Source of the DNA: Nonomuraea glycinis
GTDB taxonomy: Bacteria > Actinomycetota > Actinomycetes > Streptosporangiales > Streptosporangiaceae
Assembly (NCBI RefSeq): GCF_014646515.1
Contig: NZ_BMNK01000012.1
Coordinates: 62,001 to 126,000 of the forward strand
Length of the DNA: 64,000 bases
Direction of reading: 5' to 3'
The position numbers and the translations under genes are program-made. Positions 45,276-53,936 of this stretch are shown here, one piece after another (the stretch's first letter is position 1; each line of letters begins with the position of its first letter). The notes under the pieces were generated by a model. It was given only the letters and a program-made list of their open reading frames with translations, did no database searches and was not told the origin of the DNA.

Positions 45276-46070
45276 ATGGATCTGCAGCTTTCCGGCCGCG
45301 TCGCCCTGGTCACCGGCGCGTCCAAGGGCATCGGCCTGGCCGTCGCCCGCACCCTGGCCGAGGAGGGCGCGCACGTCGTGGCCGTCTCCCGTACCTCCGG
45401 CGGTGAGTTGCCCGGCAAGGCGGTGCACGTCGCGGCCGACCTGATGGACCCGCAGGCCCCGGCTCGGGCGGTGGCCCGCGCGGTCGAGGAGTTCGGCGGG
45501 CTCGACATCCTCGTCAACAACGCCGGCGGCCCGCCGCCCGGGGTGTCCCTGCCCAGGGTCGGCTTCCTGACCCCGGACGACGCCGAGTGGCAGAAGATGT
45601 TCGACTTCAACCTGTTCTCCGCCGTACGGGCGATCCGCGCGGCCGTGCCCGTCATGCTGAACCGCGGTGGCGGCTCGATCGTCAACATCTCCTCCACCAT
45701 GGCCGTGCAGCCCGGCGCGATGAACGTCGACTACGCGGCCGCCAAGGCGGCCTTGAACCACGTCAGCAAGGCCGTGTCCGAGGAGTACGGCCCGCAGGGC
45801 ATCAGGGTCAACACCGTCTCGGCCGGTCCGGTGCTCACCGACTGGTGGACCAAGAAGGGCGGCGCCGCCGAGATCATCGCCGGTTTCGCCGGGGCCGACC
45901 GGGACAGCGTGATCGCCCAGGTGGCGCCCGAGATGATGCGCCTGGTCACCGGCCGCCTCGTGGACCCGCAGGAGATCGCCGACGCGGTGGCGCTGCTCGC
46001 CTCACCGCGCTCGGGCAGCACCACGGGCGCCGACTTCCTCGTCGACGGGGGCGCGCGCAAGGAGATGTGA
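45276..46070 (+). CDS. Short-chain dehydrogenase/reductase
   Basis: A 264-residue classical SDR resembling 3-oxoacyl-ACP reductases: TGASKGIG, NNAG, Ser in VNISSTMAVQ, catalytic DYAAAKAAL and C-terminal TTGADFLVDGGA. All four catalytic residues (Asn, Ser, Tyr, Lys) are present. The substrate is unknown. ATG 45276 follows GAAGGGGAA. It is 66 bases after the acyltransferase gene and 59 bases before the sigma factor gene. Confidence 0.92.
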   Translation: MDLQLSGRVALVTGASKGIGLAVARTLAEEGAHVVAVSRTSGGELPGKAVHVAADLMDPQAPARAVARAVEEFGGLDILVNNAGGPPPGVSLPRVGFLTPDDAEWQKMFDFNLFSAVRAIRAAVPVMLNRGGGSIVNISSTMAVQPGAMNVDYAAAKAALNHVSKAVSEEYGPQGIRVNTVSAGPVLTDWWTKKGGAAEIIAGFAGADRDSVIAQVAPEMMRLVTGRLVDPQEIADAVALLASPRSGSTTGADFLVDGGARKEM

Positions 46071-46129
46071 ACCCGGAAGGCGGGTTGTGGCAAGACATCA
46101 TCGACTGATTCCCCCACAGAAGGGCGGAG

Positions 46130-46714
46130 ATGATCACGCAACCCGCCATCCAGGGCGCGGACGCTGAGCTCATCAGCGCCTCCTGGTCCCAGCCGGAGGC
46201 GTTCGCCGAGCTGTTCGACCGCTACTCCGCCATGCTCTACAGGTACGTCTCCAAACGGCTCGGCCCCGAGCCCGCCGAGGACCTCGTCGGCGAGACGTTC
46301 CTGGTCGCCTTCTCCCGCAGGAAGAGCTACGACCTGGGCTATCCCGACGCCAGGCCGTGGCTCTTCGGCATTCTCACCAAGCTCATGGCCCGGCACCACC
46401 GCACCGAGGCGGCCCGCTACCGGGCGCTGCGGCGCGCGCCGATCGACCTCGACGTGGAGTCACCCGCCGACCGCGTCGCCGCGGGGGCGACCGCGCGGGC
46501 GGCCGGGCCCGCGCTGGCCGGCGCGCTGGCCGCGCTGCCCGCCAAGGACCGCGACGTGCTGCTGCTCATCGCCTGGGGCGATCTGACGTACGAGGAGGCC
46601 GCGCAGGCGCTCGACATCCCGATCGGCACTGTGCGCTCCCGCCTCAACCGGGGCAGGCGGAAGGTCCGCGCGGCGCTCGGCGACACCAACCCGATGCTGC
46701 GAGGGCAGGAGTGA
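46130..46714 (+). CDS. ECF RNA polymerase sigma factor
   Basis: A 194-residue sigma-70 family ECF factor. Region 2 (AFAELFDRYSAMLYRYVSKR, GPEPAEDLVGETFLVAF) and region 4 (LTYEEAAQALDIPIGTVRSR, then LNRGRRKV) are clear, with a helical linker between. The stop (46712-46714) overlaps the region before the LCP gene start, so the LCP protein is cotranslated and is the prime candidate for its anti-sigma partner. ATG 46130 follows AGGGCGGAG closely. Confidence 0.93.
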   Translation: MITQPAIQGADAELISASWSQPEAFAELFDRYSAMLYRYVSKRLGPEPAEDLVGETFLVAFSRRKSYDLGYPDARPWLFGILTKLMARHHRTEAARYRALRRAPIDLDVESPADRVAAGATARAAGPALAGALAALPAKDRDVLLLIAWGDLTYEEAAQALDIPIGTVRSRLNRGRRKVRAALGDTNPMLRGQE

Positions 46715-46716
46715 TG

Positions 46717-47706
46717 ATGGACGACGATCTGCGAACGCTCCGTGACTTCGGCGACAGCCTGGGGCACGAGCCCCCGGCGACACTGGTACGCCAGCGTGAG
46801 CGCATGCTGCGGGCCCGGCCGCGCCGCAGAGGGTTCGGCTGGACGATGACGGCCCTGGTCGCCGTCGTGACCGCGGCGGTGGTCGCCGTGCCCACGTTGC
46901 TGATCAGCAGTTGGGAGACCGTCCCCCCGCCGGTCGGTCAGCGCCCCGCCGATGTGCGCGGCGCGCTGAACGTGCTGCTGGTCGGCACCGACAGTCAGGC
47001 GGGCTCGCCCAGGTTCGCCCAGGGGGCACGCACCGACACGATGATCATGCTGCACCTGCCGGCCGACCGGAAGAAGGTCACGGCCATCAACATCCCCAGG
47101 GATTCCTGGGTGCGGATCCCGCGATGCGGCTCCGAGCCCGCCCGTACCGGCATGATCAACTCCGCCTTCGACCGTGGCGGGCTGAGCTGCGCGGTGAAGA
47201 CCGTGGAGACGCTGACCGACGTACGGATCGACCACATGATCGAGGTCGACTTCGCCGGGTTCAAGCAGGTCGTCGACGCGCTCGGCGGGGTCGAGGTCAC
47301 GCTGGCGCAGCCGGTGGACGACCCGAAGTCGAAGCTGAGGCTCCCGGCGGGCAAGAGCCTGCTCAACGGCGAGCAGGCGCTCGGCTACATGCGGCTGCGT
47401 TATTACGGCGACGGGTCGGACATACAGCGGATCAAACGCCAGCAGAAACTCATCCAGGCGATGGCGAAGAAGGCCAAGCGGACCCTCGGCGACCCGGCCG
47501 AGCTGCGCGCCTTCATGGCCGTGGCGGCGAAGTCGGTCAAGACGGACGAGGCGCTGGACATGGAGTCCATGATCGAGCTCGTCTCCAGCCTGGAGGGTGC
47601 TTCGGTGACCTTCCGCACGGTTCCTTGGCAACCTCGTCCTGACAACCCCCGCACGATCCAGTGGAAACAGCCGGAGGCGGACCGCCTGTTCGCGACCTTG
47701 AGATGA
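46717..47706 (+). CDS. LytR-CpsA-Psr protein with anti-sigma-like N-terminus
   Basis: A 329-residue protein. Residues about 1-45 (DDDLRTLRDFGDSLGHEPPA, then LVRQRERMLRARP) resemble the cytosolic part of single-pass proteins linked to ECF sigmas; one membrane helix spans about 47-68; the outside holds an LCP domain (ARTDTMIMLHLPADRKKVTA, NIPRDSWVRIP, VDFAGFKQVVDALGGVEV, and the Arg-rich IQRIKRQQKLIQ). LCP enzymes attach polymers to peptidoglycan. ATG 46717 follows AGGAG by five bases, and the gene starts two bases after the ECF stop, so the pair is coupled. The role as anti-sigma factor is inference. Confidence 0.85.
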   Translation: MDDDLRTLRDFGDSLGHEPPATLVRQRERMLRARPRRRGFGWTMTALVAVVTAAVVAVPTLLISSWETVPPPVGQRPADVRGALNVLLVGTDSQAGSPRFAQGARTDTMIMLHLPADRKKVTAINIPRDSWVRIPRCGSEPARTGMINSAFDRGGLSCAVKTVETLTDVRIDHMIEVDFAGFKQVVDALGGVEVTLAQPVDDPKSKLRLPAGKSLLNGEQALGYMRLRYYGDGSDIQRIKRQQKLIQAMAKKAKRTLGDPAELRAFMAVAAKSVKTDEALDMESMIELVSSLEGASVTFRTVPWQPRPDNPRTIQWKQPEADRLFATLR

Positions 47707-47730
47707 CCCGGCCGGTGGACCGGCGCGGTC
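47705..47730. terminator. Bidirectional hairpin between convergent genes
   Basis: GCCGGT (47711-47716) faces ACCGGC (47719-47724), with outer GACC/GGTC pairs (47705-47708/47727-47730) and a small internal loop. It covers both stop codons of the convergent LCP and HAD genes. Confidence 0.6.
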
Positions 47731-48604
47731 AGCGGGTGGCGCGGTAGAGCTTGCGCAGGGCGAGGCCGGCGGCCACCCCGCCGGCCACCGCGCCCACCCC
47801 GGCCGCGATCGGCAGCGCGGTCAGCGTCGCCTTGCGGCCGGTGCGGAAGTCCTTGATCGCCCAGTCGTGCTTCCTGGCGTGCTCGCGCAGCTCACTGTCG
47901 GGGTTGATGGCCACCGCGTGACCGGCCAGCGACAGCATGGGCAGATCGTTGGCCGAATCGCTGTAGGCGGTGCACCTGGTCAGGTCGAGGCCCTCGCGGC
48001 GGGCCAGCGCCCGCACCGCCTCGGCCTTGGCCGGGCCGTGCAGCAGGTCGCCGACCAGCCGCCCGGTGTAGATGCCGTCCGTGGTCTCGGCCACGGTGCC
48101 GAGCGCCCCGGTCAGGCCCAGCCGCTGGGCGATCACCCGCGCCAGCTCCACCGGCGTGGCGGTGACCAGCCAGACCCGCTGGCCCTGGTCCAGGTGGCTC
48201 TGCGCGAGCGCCCTGGTGCCGCCCCAGATGCGGTCGGCCATGACCTCGTCGTAGATCTCCTCGCCGAGGCGTACGACGTCGTCGACCTTGGCGCCCGCGA
48301 CGAACGCGAGCGCGGTCTCGCGGGCGACGGCGATGTGCTCGGGGTTCTCGTTGCCGCGCAGCCGGAACACCGCCTGCCCGATGGCGAACTTGAACAGGTC
48401 GGTGGTGTTGAACATGCCCCGCGTCGACAGGCCCCTGGCGAAGTGGTAGATCGACGCGCCGCGCATCATCGTGTTGTCGACGTCGAAGAAGGCCGCAGCC
48501 TGGAGGTCGGGCTCGGTCGGGGGCGCGACCACAGCCGCTGCCGCCGCGACCTCACCGGCGATCTCCGCCTCGGACTGCTGCCGTCGTCGAATTAGCCGCC
48601 ACAT
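47729..48604 (-). CDS. HAD-IB family phosphatase, PSPase/SerB1-like
   Basis: A 291-residue protein with motif I FFDVDNTMMRG, motif II in WLVTATPVE, motif III lysine region and motif IV YSDSANDLPMLSLAG. The C-terminal end has a hydrophobic segment (about 262-282, LPIAAGVGAVAGGVAAGLAL) that would anchor it to the membrane. Related actinobacterial proteins are annotated as SerB1-like, but many are lipid phosphatases or morphology factors and the substrate is not certain. TAGGCT lies seven bases before ATG 48604 on its strand (leaderless). It neighbours rsbN, as in Streptomyces. Confidence 0.85.
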   Translation of the reverse strand: MWRLIRRRQQSEAEIAGEVAAAAAVVAPPTEPDLQAAAFFDVDNTMMRGASIYHFARGLSTRGMFNTTDLFKFAIGQAVFRLRGNENPEHIAVARETALAFVAGAKVDDVVRLGEEIYDEVMADRIWGGTRALAQSHLDQGQRVWLVTATPVELARVIAQRLGLTGALGTVAETTDGIYTGRLVGDLLHGPAKAEAVRALARREGLDLTRCTAYSDSANDLPMLSLAGHAVAINPDSELREHARKHDWAIKDFRTGRKATLTALPIAAGVGAVAGGVAAGLALRKLYRATR

Positions 48605-48618
48605 GGGCTTCAGCCTAC

Positions 48619-49254
48619 CTATCCCGGAGCGGCGAGCCCGTCGATGTAGTCGAGGTAGCCGACGGCCTGGTCCTGCTCCACACCGTCGAGCTGTTCGAGC
48701 ATCGGCTCGACCATGTTCCGCTGGTCCTCGGCGAAGCGGTCGATTTTCGGCGAGCGGGGCTCGGCGCGTCGCAGCCTGGTGATGCCGGCCCGGGTCGACT
48801 GCTCCATGTCCTTGAGCGTCCTGTGGACCAGCGGCCCGGCACTGGAGGAGCCGAGGAGCTGGGCGACCTCCTTCGCCCGGGTCTTGGCCGAGACGAGTTC
48901 ACGCTCGCCGCGCACCACGTCGTCGGTGCTGAGCCGGACCAGGGTGCTCTCCGCCGCGCGCTTGAGCGGGTAGAGGGTGTCGCCGGGCACCGCGCGGTAG
49001 GTCGCGACCGAGGTCAGCAGCATGGCGGTCATCAGGCCGATCGGGACGATCGAGGTGGACAGGGACCGCTGGGGCCGGGGCCGCCGGTGGGTGCGCCGGA
49101 TCGGTCGTACGGGATGCTCGGCGGGCTGGGCGGAGGTGAGCCGTTCGCGCAGGCGCGCGCGGAAGGCCGGGTCCGGAACCCCGCCGCGTGACAGCGCTCC
49201 CAGCTCTGTGAGGTGACCGAGCACGCGCTCGTGCGTCCTGCGCGCCCTACCCAT
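48619..49254 (-). CDS. rsbN: RsbN-type anti-sigma factor for BldN
   Basis: A 211-residue membrane protein: a short cytosolic N-terminus with the sigma-binding-type helix (RTHERVLGHLTELGALSRGG), basic stretch, one membrane helix (about residues 70-92, IVPIGLMTAMLLTSVATYRA), then a DUF5667 extracellular domain (AVPGDTLYPLKRAAESTLVR and helical tail). It is directly downstream of bldN and matches the Streptomyces anti-sigma RsbN. ATG 49254 follows AGGGAG by six bases. The gap from the bldN stop is 71 bases. Confidence 0.9.
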   Translation of the reverse strand: MGRARRTHERVLGHLTELGALSRGGVPDPAFRARLRERLTSAQPAEHPVRPIRRTHRRPRPQRSLSTSIVPIGLMTAMLLTSVATYRAVPGDTLYPLKRAAESTLVRLSTDDVVRGERELVSAKTRAKEVAQLLGSSSAGPLVHRTLKDMEQSTRAGITRLRRAEPRSPKIDRFAEDQRNMVEPMLEQLDGVEQDQAVGYLDYIDGLAAPG

Positions 49255-49325
49255 GATCGCTCCCTGACGCCCCCGAGATTCGATGCTGGCGTGACACCTG
49301 CCTAACGACGTCGCGCGGCGCGAGG

Positions 49326-49964
49326 TTACGCAAGGTCGTTCTTCAGTGCTCTGGCCAGCGTGCGGATCGCCCGGAACTGCAGCGCTTTGATCGCTCCACT
49401 TTTCTTCCCCATGATGAGCGCGGTCTCCGCTAGCGACAGCCCGTGCAGGAATCGCAGGACCACGCACTCCTGCTGCTCGGGGTTCAGATCGCGGACGGCG
49501 CGGAGCACCCGGTCGTTGATGATGGCCGTCACCACGGCGTTCTCCGGGATGTGCGCTCCTTCGAGGGGAACGTCGATCACTTCTCCGGTCGAGACCTCCA
49601 GGCGGTAGCGCCCGGATTTGAAATGGTCGGCGACCAGGTTTCTGGCGATGGTCACGAGCCAGGCGCCGAAGTCACGGCCCTGCCAGGTGAAGTCGGCGAT
49701 CCGGCGCAGCGCCCGCAGGAAGGTCTCGCTGGTCAGATCCTCGGCGAGCGGATGGGAGCCGACCCGGAAGTAGATGTAGCGATAGACAAGATCCACATAA
49801 CGGTCATAGAGCGTGCCAAAGGCATCCGTGTCCCCGGTCTTCGCGTGCAGGACCAGGGTGCGGAGATCGTCGGTGACGTCTTCACGCACGGCAAGCTGGG
49901 TCGTCCGGGCCGAGCCAGCCGTCGCTGGCGTGAGCAGCCCGGAGAACGGCCACGAGTCAGGCAT
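49326..49964 (-). CDS. bldN: BldN-like ECF sigma factor
   Basis: A 212-residue sigma factor with region 2 (TDAFGTLYDRYVDLVYRYIY, FRVGSHPLAEDLTSETFLRA) and region 4 (LNPEQQECVVLRFLHGLSLA, ETALIMGKKSGAIKALQFRA). The N-terminal extension before region 2 is about 40 residues, shorter than the processed extension of S. coelicolor BldN, so proteolytic activation may differ. BldN controls aerial hypha surface proteins in Streptomyces. ATG 49964 follows AGGGA by six bases; rsbN is downstream and a membrane protein gene is divergent. Confidence 0.92.
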   Translation of the reverse strand: MPDSWPFSGLLTPATAGSARTTQLAVREDVTDDLRTLVLHAKTGDTDAFGTLYDRYVDLVYRYIYFRVGSHPLAEDLTSETFLRALRRIADFTWQGRDFGAWLVTIARNLVADHFKSGRYRLEVSTGEVIDVPLEGAHIPENAVVTAIINDRVLRAVRDLNPEQQECVVLRFLHGLSLAETALIMGKKSGAIKALQFRAIRTLARALKNDLA

Positions 49965-50142
49965 CCGGTATCCCTAAGGCTAAGGGGTGCGCCGTGCTCG
50001 AACACTCTAGAAATCAACCGGAAATTCCACAATCCACATCCTCCTTGCATGCCGCCGCTTAATCGGCAGATACGGTGTGGATCGACCCTTTCCCTCTTCG
50101 GCTACCGGCTGGGAGGCATAGTCCGGCAGCATAGGAGTCACC

Positions 50143-51642
50143 ATGGAGATCCTCGTTGCTGTCATAGCGTTCGCCGGTGCGCTCCTGGCTGCGATCGCCT
50201 CCGTCGCGCTGGTCCGCCGGCTGCGCGAGGAGCCCGAGGGCTGGTTGATCGCCTGGACCATCGCCGGTCCGGCGCTGTGCCTGTCGCTGACGGTGATCGG
50301 TGTCGGCTACCTCGTCGGGTTCGGGGTCGTCACCTTCAAGGTGCTCCAGATCACCGGGTCGATGCTGGCGCCGCTCTGGCTGGCCGTCGGGCTGATCCAG
50401 CTGCTGGCGGAGAAGGTGCCGCCGAAGTTCCTGGCCTGGCTGTTCGGCATCGCCTACACGATCGTCGCCCTGGTGATCATGGTGGTGGACCCGCTCATCA
50501 GCGAGGAGATGGGCAAGTCGGTGCCGGTGTCGTCCGCGCACTGGGCGGTCATCCCCGCCTATCTGCTCATCGCCCTGCATGTCATCGCCGCGCTCATCAT
50601 GCTGGGGACCATCGTGGTCGCGGCGCTGCGGTGGCGCGGCGGCGACGAGTACGACACCGACAACCTGCACGCGGTCCTGGTCATCGCCCCCTCGGGGCTG
50701 GCGCTCATGGGCGCCATGCAGTTCGCGGTGCCCGGCTTCTTCACCGTCATGCTGCTCATCGCCGCCGCCGCGGCCATCTGGTACACCGTGCTGCGCCCGC
50801 TCGCGCCGTACGACGACGAAGAGGACGACGAGTTCGTCGACCAGCAGCAGGACAGGCGGCCGGTCGGTGGGCGGCGCGAGCTGCGGCCGGTGGGACCCCG
50901 GCCGCAGGAGCAGCCGCCACCGGGTCACCGCCCCGCGCCGGAGCCCGTCCCGCTGGCCGCCGCCGAGCCGCCGCGCCAGCGCAGGTCGGGCCTGGGCGAC
51001 CTGGTGGCCGAATACCGGGCCAACGACCAGGAAGTCGACTACGCCGCCCGGATGTCCCCGCCGCCGGACGCGGGCCCGTCGACCGGCTACATCATGAACG
51101 GCCGGCACGGCGGCCCGTCCCAGGCCGACCCGCGCGACCAGTCGATGCCCGGCGGCTCGATGCCCGGCGCTTCGATGCCTGGCGGCTCGATGCCTGGCGC
51201 TCCGATGCCCGGCGGCGGCTACTCGGGTGCCGAGCTGTTCGCCCCCCGCATGCCGGAGACCGGCCCTCAGCCCATGGTGCAGCCCGCCCCGCAGCAGACC
51301 TCCGGCAAGCCTTCGCCGAACATCTACGGCATGCTGACCGTCTTCACGCTCATGGACGGCTCGGGTCCCGCCTTCGACCAGCTGGCCGACCTGACCGTCG
51401 AGGCGGTCCGGCGCGGTGAGCCGGACACGTTGATCTACGCCTGCCACGCGGTCAAGTCCGCACCGCTGCAGCGCATCGTCTACGAGCTCTACCGTGACGA
51501 GGTCGCCTACCGCGACCACCAGCGCCAGCCGCACATCGAGCGCTTCATCAACGAGCGTCAGGCCATGGTGCTGGCCACCAACATCATCGAGCTCAACGTG
51601 AACGCCGCCAAGGTCGTGCCGCTGCCGATGGCGATGTTCTGA
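50143..51642 (+). CDS. Polytopic membrane protein with a C-terminal ABM-like domain
   Basis: A 499-residue protein. About seven hydrophobic segments fill residues 2-217; then a charged, Pro/Gly/Met-rich linker (220-395) with a 15-bp SMPGG-type repeat; then a C-terminal ABM-like (antibiotic biosynthesis monooxygenase) domain of about 90 residues (DTLIYACHAVKSAPLQRIVY, ELYRDEVAYRDHQRQPHIER). Its role is unknown. Position beside bldN and glutaredoxin/rex is conserved in Streptomyces as I recall. The membrane-linker-ABM layout suggests a small-molecule or redox sensor. ATG 50143 follows a CATAGGAG site. Confidence 0.8.
   Translation: MEILVAVIAFAGALLAAIASVALVRRLREEPEGWLIAWTIAGPALCLSLTVIGVGYLVGFGVVTFKVLQITGSMLAPLWLAVGLIQLLAEKVPPKFLAWLFGIAYTIVALVIMVVDPLISEEMGKSVPVSSAHWAVIPAYLLIALHVIAALIMLGTIVVAALRWRGGDEYDTDNLHAVLVIAPSGLALMGAMQFAVPGFFTVMLLIAAAAAIWYTVLRPLAPYDDEEDDEFVDQQQDRRPVGGRRELRPVGPRPQEQPPPGHRPAPEPVPLAAAEPPRQRRSGLGDLVAEYRANDQEVDYAARMSPPPDAGPSTGYIMNGRHGGPSQADPRDQSMPGGSMPGASMPGGSMPGAPMPGGGYSGAELFAPRMPETGPQPMVQPAPQQTSGKPSPNIYGMLTVFTLMDGSGPAFDQLADLTVEAVRRGEPDTLIYACHAVKSAPLQRIVYELYRDEVAYRDHQRQPHIERFINERQAMVLATNIIELNVNAAKVVPLPMAMF
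51142..51216 (+). repeat. Five 15-bp repeats in the linker of the ABM-tailed protein
   Basis: Units starting TCGATGCC at 51142, 51157, 51172, 51187 and 51202 (last CCGATGCC) encode SMPGG, SMPGA, SMPGG, SMPGA and PMPGG. Alternating GGC/GCT codons suggest duplication of a 30-bp unit. This is an elastic, length-variable linker. Confidence 0.85.
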
Positions 51643-51879
51643 CTAGGCCGCCAGGGCCGCGCGCAGCCGATCTTCCGAGACCCGCCAGAAGTCGTGCTGG
51701 ACACCGTCGATCAGGGTGACCGGGATCATCTCCCAGTAGCGCTCCCGCAGCTCGTCGGAGGAGTTGATGTCCACTTCCTCCCACGGCACGCCCAGCTCGC
51801 CGGCGACCCGCGCGATGATCTCGCGCGCGTCCGCACACAGGTGGCAACCGGGCTTTCCGAGCAGCGTGATGCGGTGCAT
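51643..51879 (-). CDS. Glutaredoxin-like protein
   Basis: A 78-residue thioredoxin-fold protein with the redox motif CHLC near residue 12 (LLGKPGCHLCADAREIIA), the cis-proline in IPVTLIDGVQHDF, and the usual short length of this actinobacterial family. It converges exactly on the ABM-tailed protein gene, its stop adjoining that stop with no gap. ATG 51879 is preceded by TACGGT seven bases away (leaderless). It is divergent from rex; the Rex operator lies 33 bases upstream of its start and may control both. Confidence 0.88.
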   Translation of the reverse strand: MHRITLLGKPGCHLCADAREIIARVAGELGVPWEEVDINSSDELRERYWEMIPVTLIDGVQHDFWRVSEDRLRAALAA

Positions 51880-51911
51880 GACGTCCACCGTAGCGCTCGG
51901 TGGACGGTGAC

Positions 51912-51931
51912 TTTGTGCATCGGTTCACAAA
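51912..51931. promoter_or_regulatory. Rex operator (ROP)
   Basis: TTTGTG-N8-CACAAA, containing TTGTGC-ATCGGT-TCACAA (51913-51930), matches the Rex consensus TTGTGA-N6-TCACAA with a single change. It lies 75 bases upstream of rex, as in the Streptomyces rex-hemACD promoter. Rex leaves the DNA when NADH/NAD+ rises. Confidence 0.88.
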
Positions 51932-52005
51932 AGGATTAACCTGAAAGACGGTTCCATCCCCAGTCACGCGGCCCAAGGCCGCCCGTTCCCCTGGAGCTCC
52001 GGCAA

Positions 52006-52683
52006 GTGAAGAGCCCGTCCCAGCCTCGTGATCGAGGCATACCCGAAGCGACGGTCGCACGGCTCCCGTTGTACCTTCGGGCGCTGCACGGGATGGCAGA
52101 GCGTGGCACCGCGACCGTCAGCTCCGAGGATCTCGCCGCGGCCGCCGGGGTCAACTCCGCCAAGCTGCGCAAGGATCTGTCACACCTCGGCTCCTACGGC
52201 ACCCGCGGCGTCGGCTACGAGGTCGAATACCTCGTCTACCAGATCTCCCGCGAGCTCGGCCTGACCCAGGACTGGGCCGTCGCCATCGTCGGAGTCGGTA
52301 ACCTGGGCCGCGCGCTGGCCAATTACGGCGGCTTCGTCTCCCGGGGATTTCGCATCGCGGCCGTGTTCGACGCGGACCCCGAAGTCGTGGGCGACGACAT
52401 AGCGGGGTTGAATGTGGAGCACATCGATGAGCTGGAGGCCGTGATCAAGCGGCGTGGGGTCTCGATCGTGGTGCTGGCGACACCGGCGGTCGCGGCGCAG
52501 GAAGTGTGCGATCGTGTGGTGAGCGCCGGGGTGACCAGCATCCTCAACTTCGCCCCGGTCGTGCTCACTGTTCCGGACAGCGTCGATGTCCGTAAAGTCG
52601 ACCTATCCATCGAACTGCAGATCCTTGCGTTCCACGAGCAGCGCAAAGCTGGGGGGCCACTCATGGCAGTGGACAGTCAATGA
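52006..52683 (+). CDS. rex: Redox-sensing repressor Rex
   Basis: A 225-residue repressor: N-terminal winged HTH (TVARLPLYLRALHGMAERGT, LRKDLSHLGSYGTRGVGY) and a C-terminal Rossmann NAD(H) domain (VAIVGVGNLGRALANYGGF) with the domain-swapping helix at the end. It represses respiratory and heme genes when NAD+ is high. The GTG at 52006 lies nine bases after CTGGAG. The stop overlaps the hemA start (ATGA). An operator for Rex is present upstream. Confidence 0.96.
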   Translation: MKSPSQPRDRGIPEATVARLPLYLRALHGMAERGTATVSSEDLAAAAGVNSAKLRKDLSHLGSYGTRGVGYEVEYLVYQISRELGLTQDWAVAIVGVGNLGRALANYGGFVSRGFRIAAVFDADPEVVGDDIAGLNVEHIDELEAVIKRRGVSIVVLATPAVAAQEVCDRVVSAGVTSILNFAPVVLTVPDSVDVRKVDLSIELQILAFHEQRKAGGPLMAVDSQ

Positions 52684-53936
52684 GTGTTCTGGCGATCGGA
52701 CTCAGCCACCGGACCGCGCCGGTGGCCCTGCTCGAGCGCGTCTCGGTGAGCGGCGAAGCCCTCGTCAAACTGCTGTACGACGTGCAGCAGGACCCCTGCG
52801 TGGCGGAGGCCTTCGTGGTCTCGACCTGCAACCGGGTCGAGGTCTACGTCGCCGTGGACCGCTTCCACGCGGCCGTCACGGCCGTCACCGGCCTGCTCAG
52901 CCTCCACTCGGGCGTGCCCGTCGACGAGCTCACCCCGCACCTTTACGTGCACTACGAGGAGCAGGCCGTCGAGCACCTGTTCTCGATGGTGTGCGGCCTG
53001 GAGTCCATGGTCGTGGGCGAGGGCCAGATTCTCGGCCAGACCCGCCACGCGCTCAAGCTGGCACAGAAGCACGGCACCGTCGGCGCCACCCTGAACGAGC
53101 TGGTCCAGCAGGCGCTGCGGGTCGGCAAGCGGGCGCACACCGAGACCGGCATCGACAAAGCCGGGGCCTCGCTGGTCAGCGCGGGCCTCGCGCTCGCGGG
53201 CGAGCCGGCCGGGCGGCGCGCCCTGGTGATCGGCGCGGGCTCGATGAGCTCGCTGGCCGCCGCCACGCTGGCGCGCGCCGGCGTCACGGACATCGTGATC
53301 GCCAACCGTACGTACGAGCGCGGCGCGCGGCTGGCCGAGACGGTCGGCGGCAGGGCGGTGGAGTTCTCCGCCGTCGCCCGTGAGCTGGCGACGGCCGACA
53401 TCGTCATCACCTGCACCGGCGCGGGCCGTCACCTGATCGGCGCCGACATGGTGTCGCCGGGGACGTTCCTGCTGGACCTGGCGCTGCCGCACGACATCGA
53501 CCCGGCGGTGCGCGCCGTTCCCGGCGTCACCCTGGTGGACCTGGAGACGATCCGGGTGTCCGGAATCGGCTCACGCGAGGGTGACGCGGTAAGGTCCGTG
53601 CGCAAGCTCGTCGCGCAGGAGCTCGCCGCCTACCTGGAGTCGGAGCGGGCCGCCAAGGTCACTCCGACCGTGGTGGCGTTGCGCAGCAAGGCGGCGGGCG
53701 TGGTCGAGTCCGAGCTGGGCCGCCTGCTGATGCGCGTGCCCGATCTCGACGGCAAGCTCAGGGACGAGGTGACCCTCACCGTGCAGAGAGTCGTCGACAA
53801 GCTGCTCCACGAGCCCACTGTGCGTGTCAAGCGGCTCGCCACCTCGCCAGGAGGCGATCATTATGCCGAGGCGCTGCGTGAGCTGTTCGATCTGGATCCG
53901 AAGACGCCCGAGGCCGTGAGGGAGGTGGAGTTGTGA
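52680..53936 (+). CDS. hemA: Glutamyl-tRNA reductase
   Basis: A 418-residue enzyme reducing glutamyl-tRNA to glutamate-1-semialdehyde, first step of the C5 heme pathway. The catalytic cysteine is in VVSTCNRVEVYV; the NADPH domain has LVIGAGSMSSLAAATLARAG and the C-terminal dimerisation domain is complete. The ATG overlaps the rex stop and the 3' end overlaps hemC by four bases, so both neighbours are translationally coupled. Confidence 0.97.
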   Translation: MSVLAIGLSHRTAPVALLERVSVSGEALVKLLYDVQQDPCVAEAFVVSTCNRVEVYVAVDRFHAAVTAVTGLLSLHSGVPVDELTPHLYVHYEEQAVEHLFSMVCGLESMVVGEGQILGQTRHALKLAQKHGTVGATLNELVQQALRVGKRAHTETGIDKAGASLVSAGLALAGEPAGRRALVIGAGSMSSLAAATLARAGVTDIVIANRTYERGARLAETVGGRAVEFSAVARELATADIVITCTGAGRHLIGADMVSPGTFLLDLALPHDIDPAVRAVPGVTLVDLETIRVSGIGSREGDAVRSVRKLVAQELAAYLESERAAKVTPTVVALRSKAAGVVESELGRLLMRVPDLDGKLRDEVTLTVQRVVDKLLHEPTVRVKRLATSPGGDHYAEALRELFDLDPKTPEAVREVEL

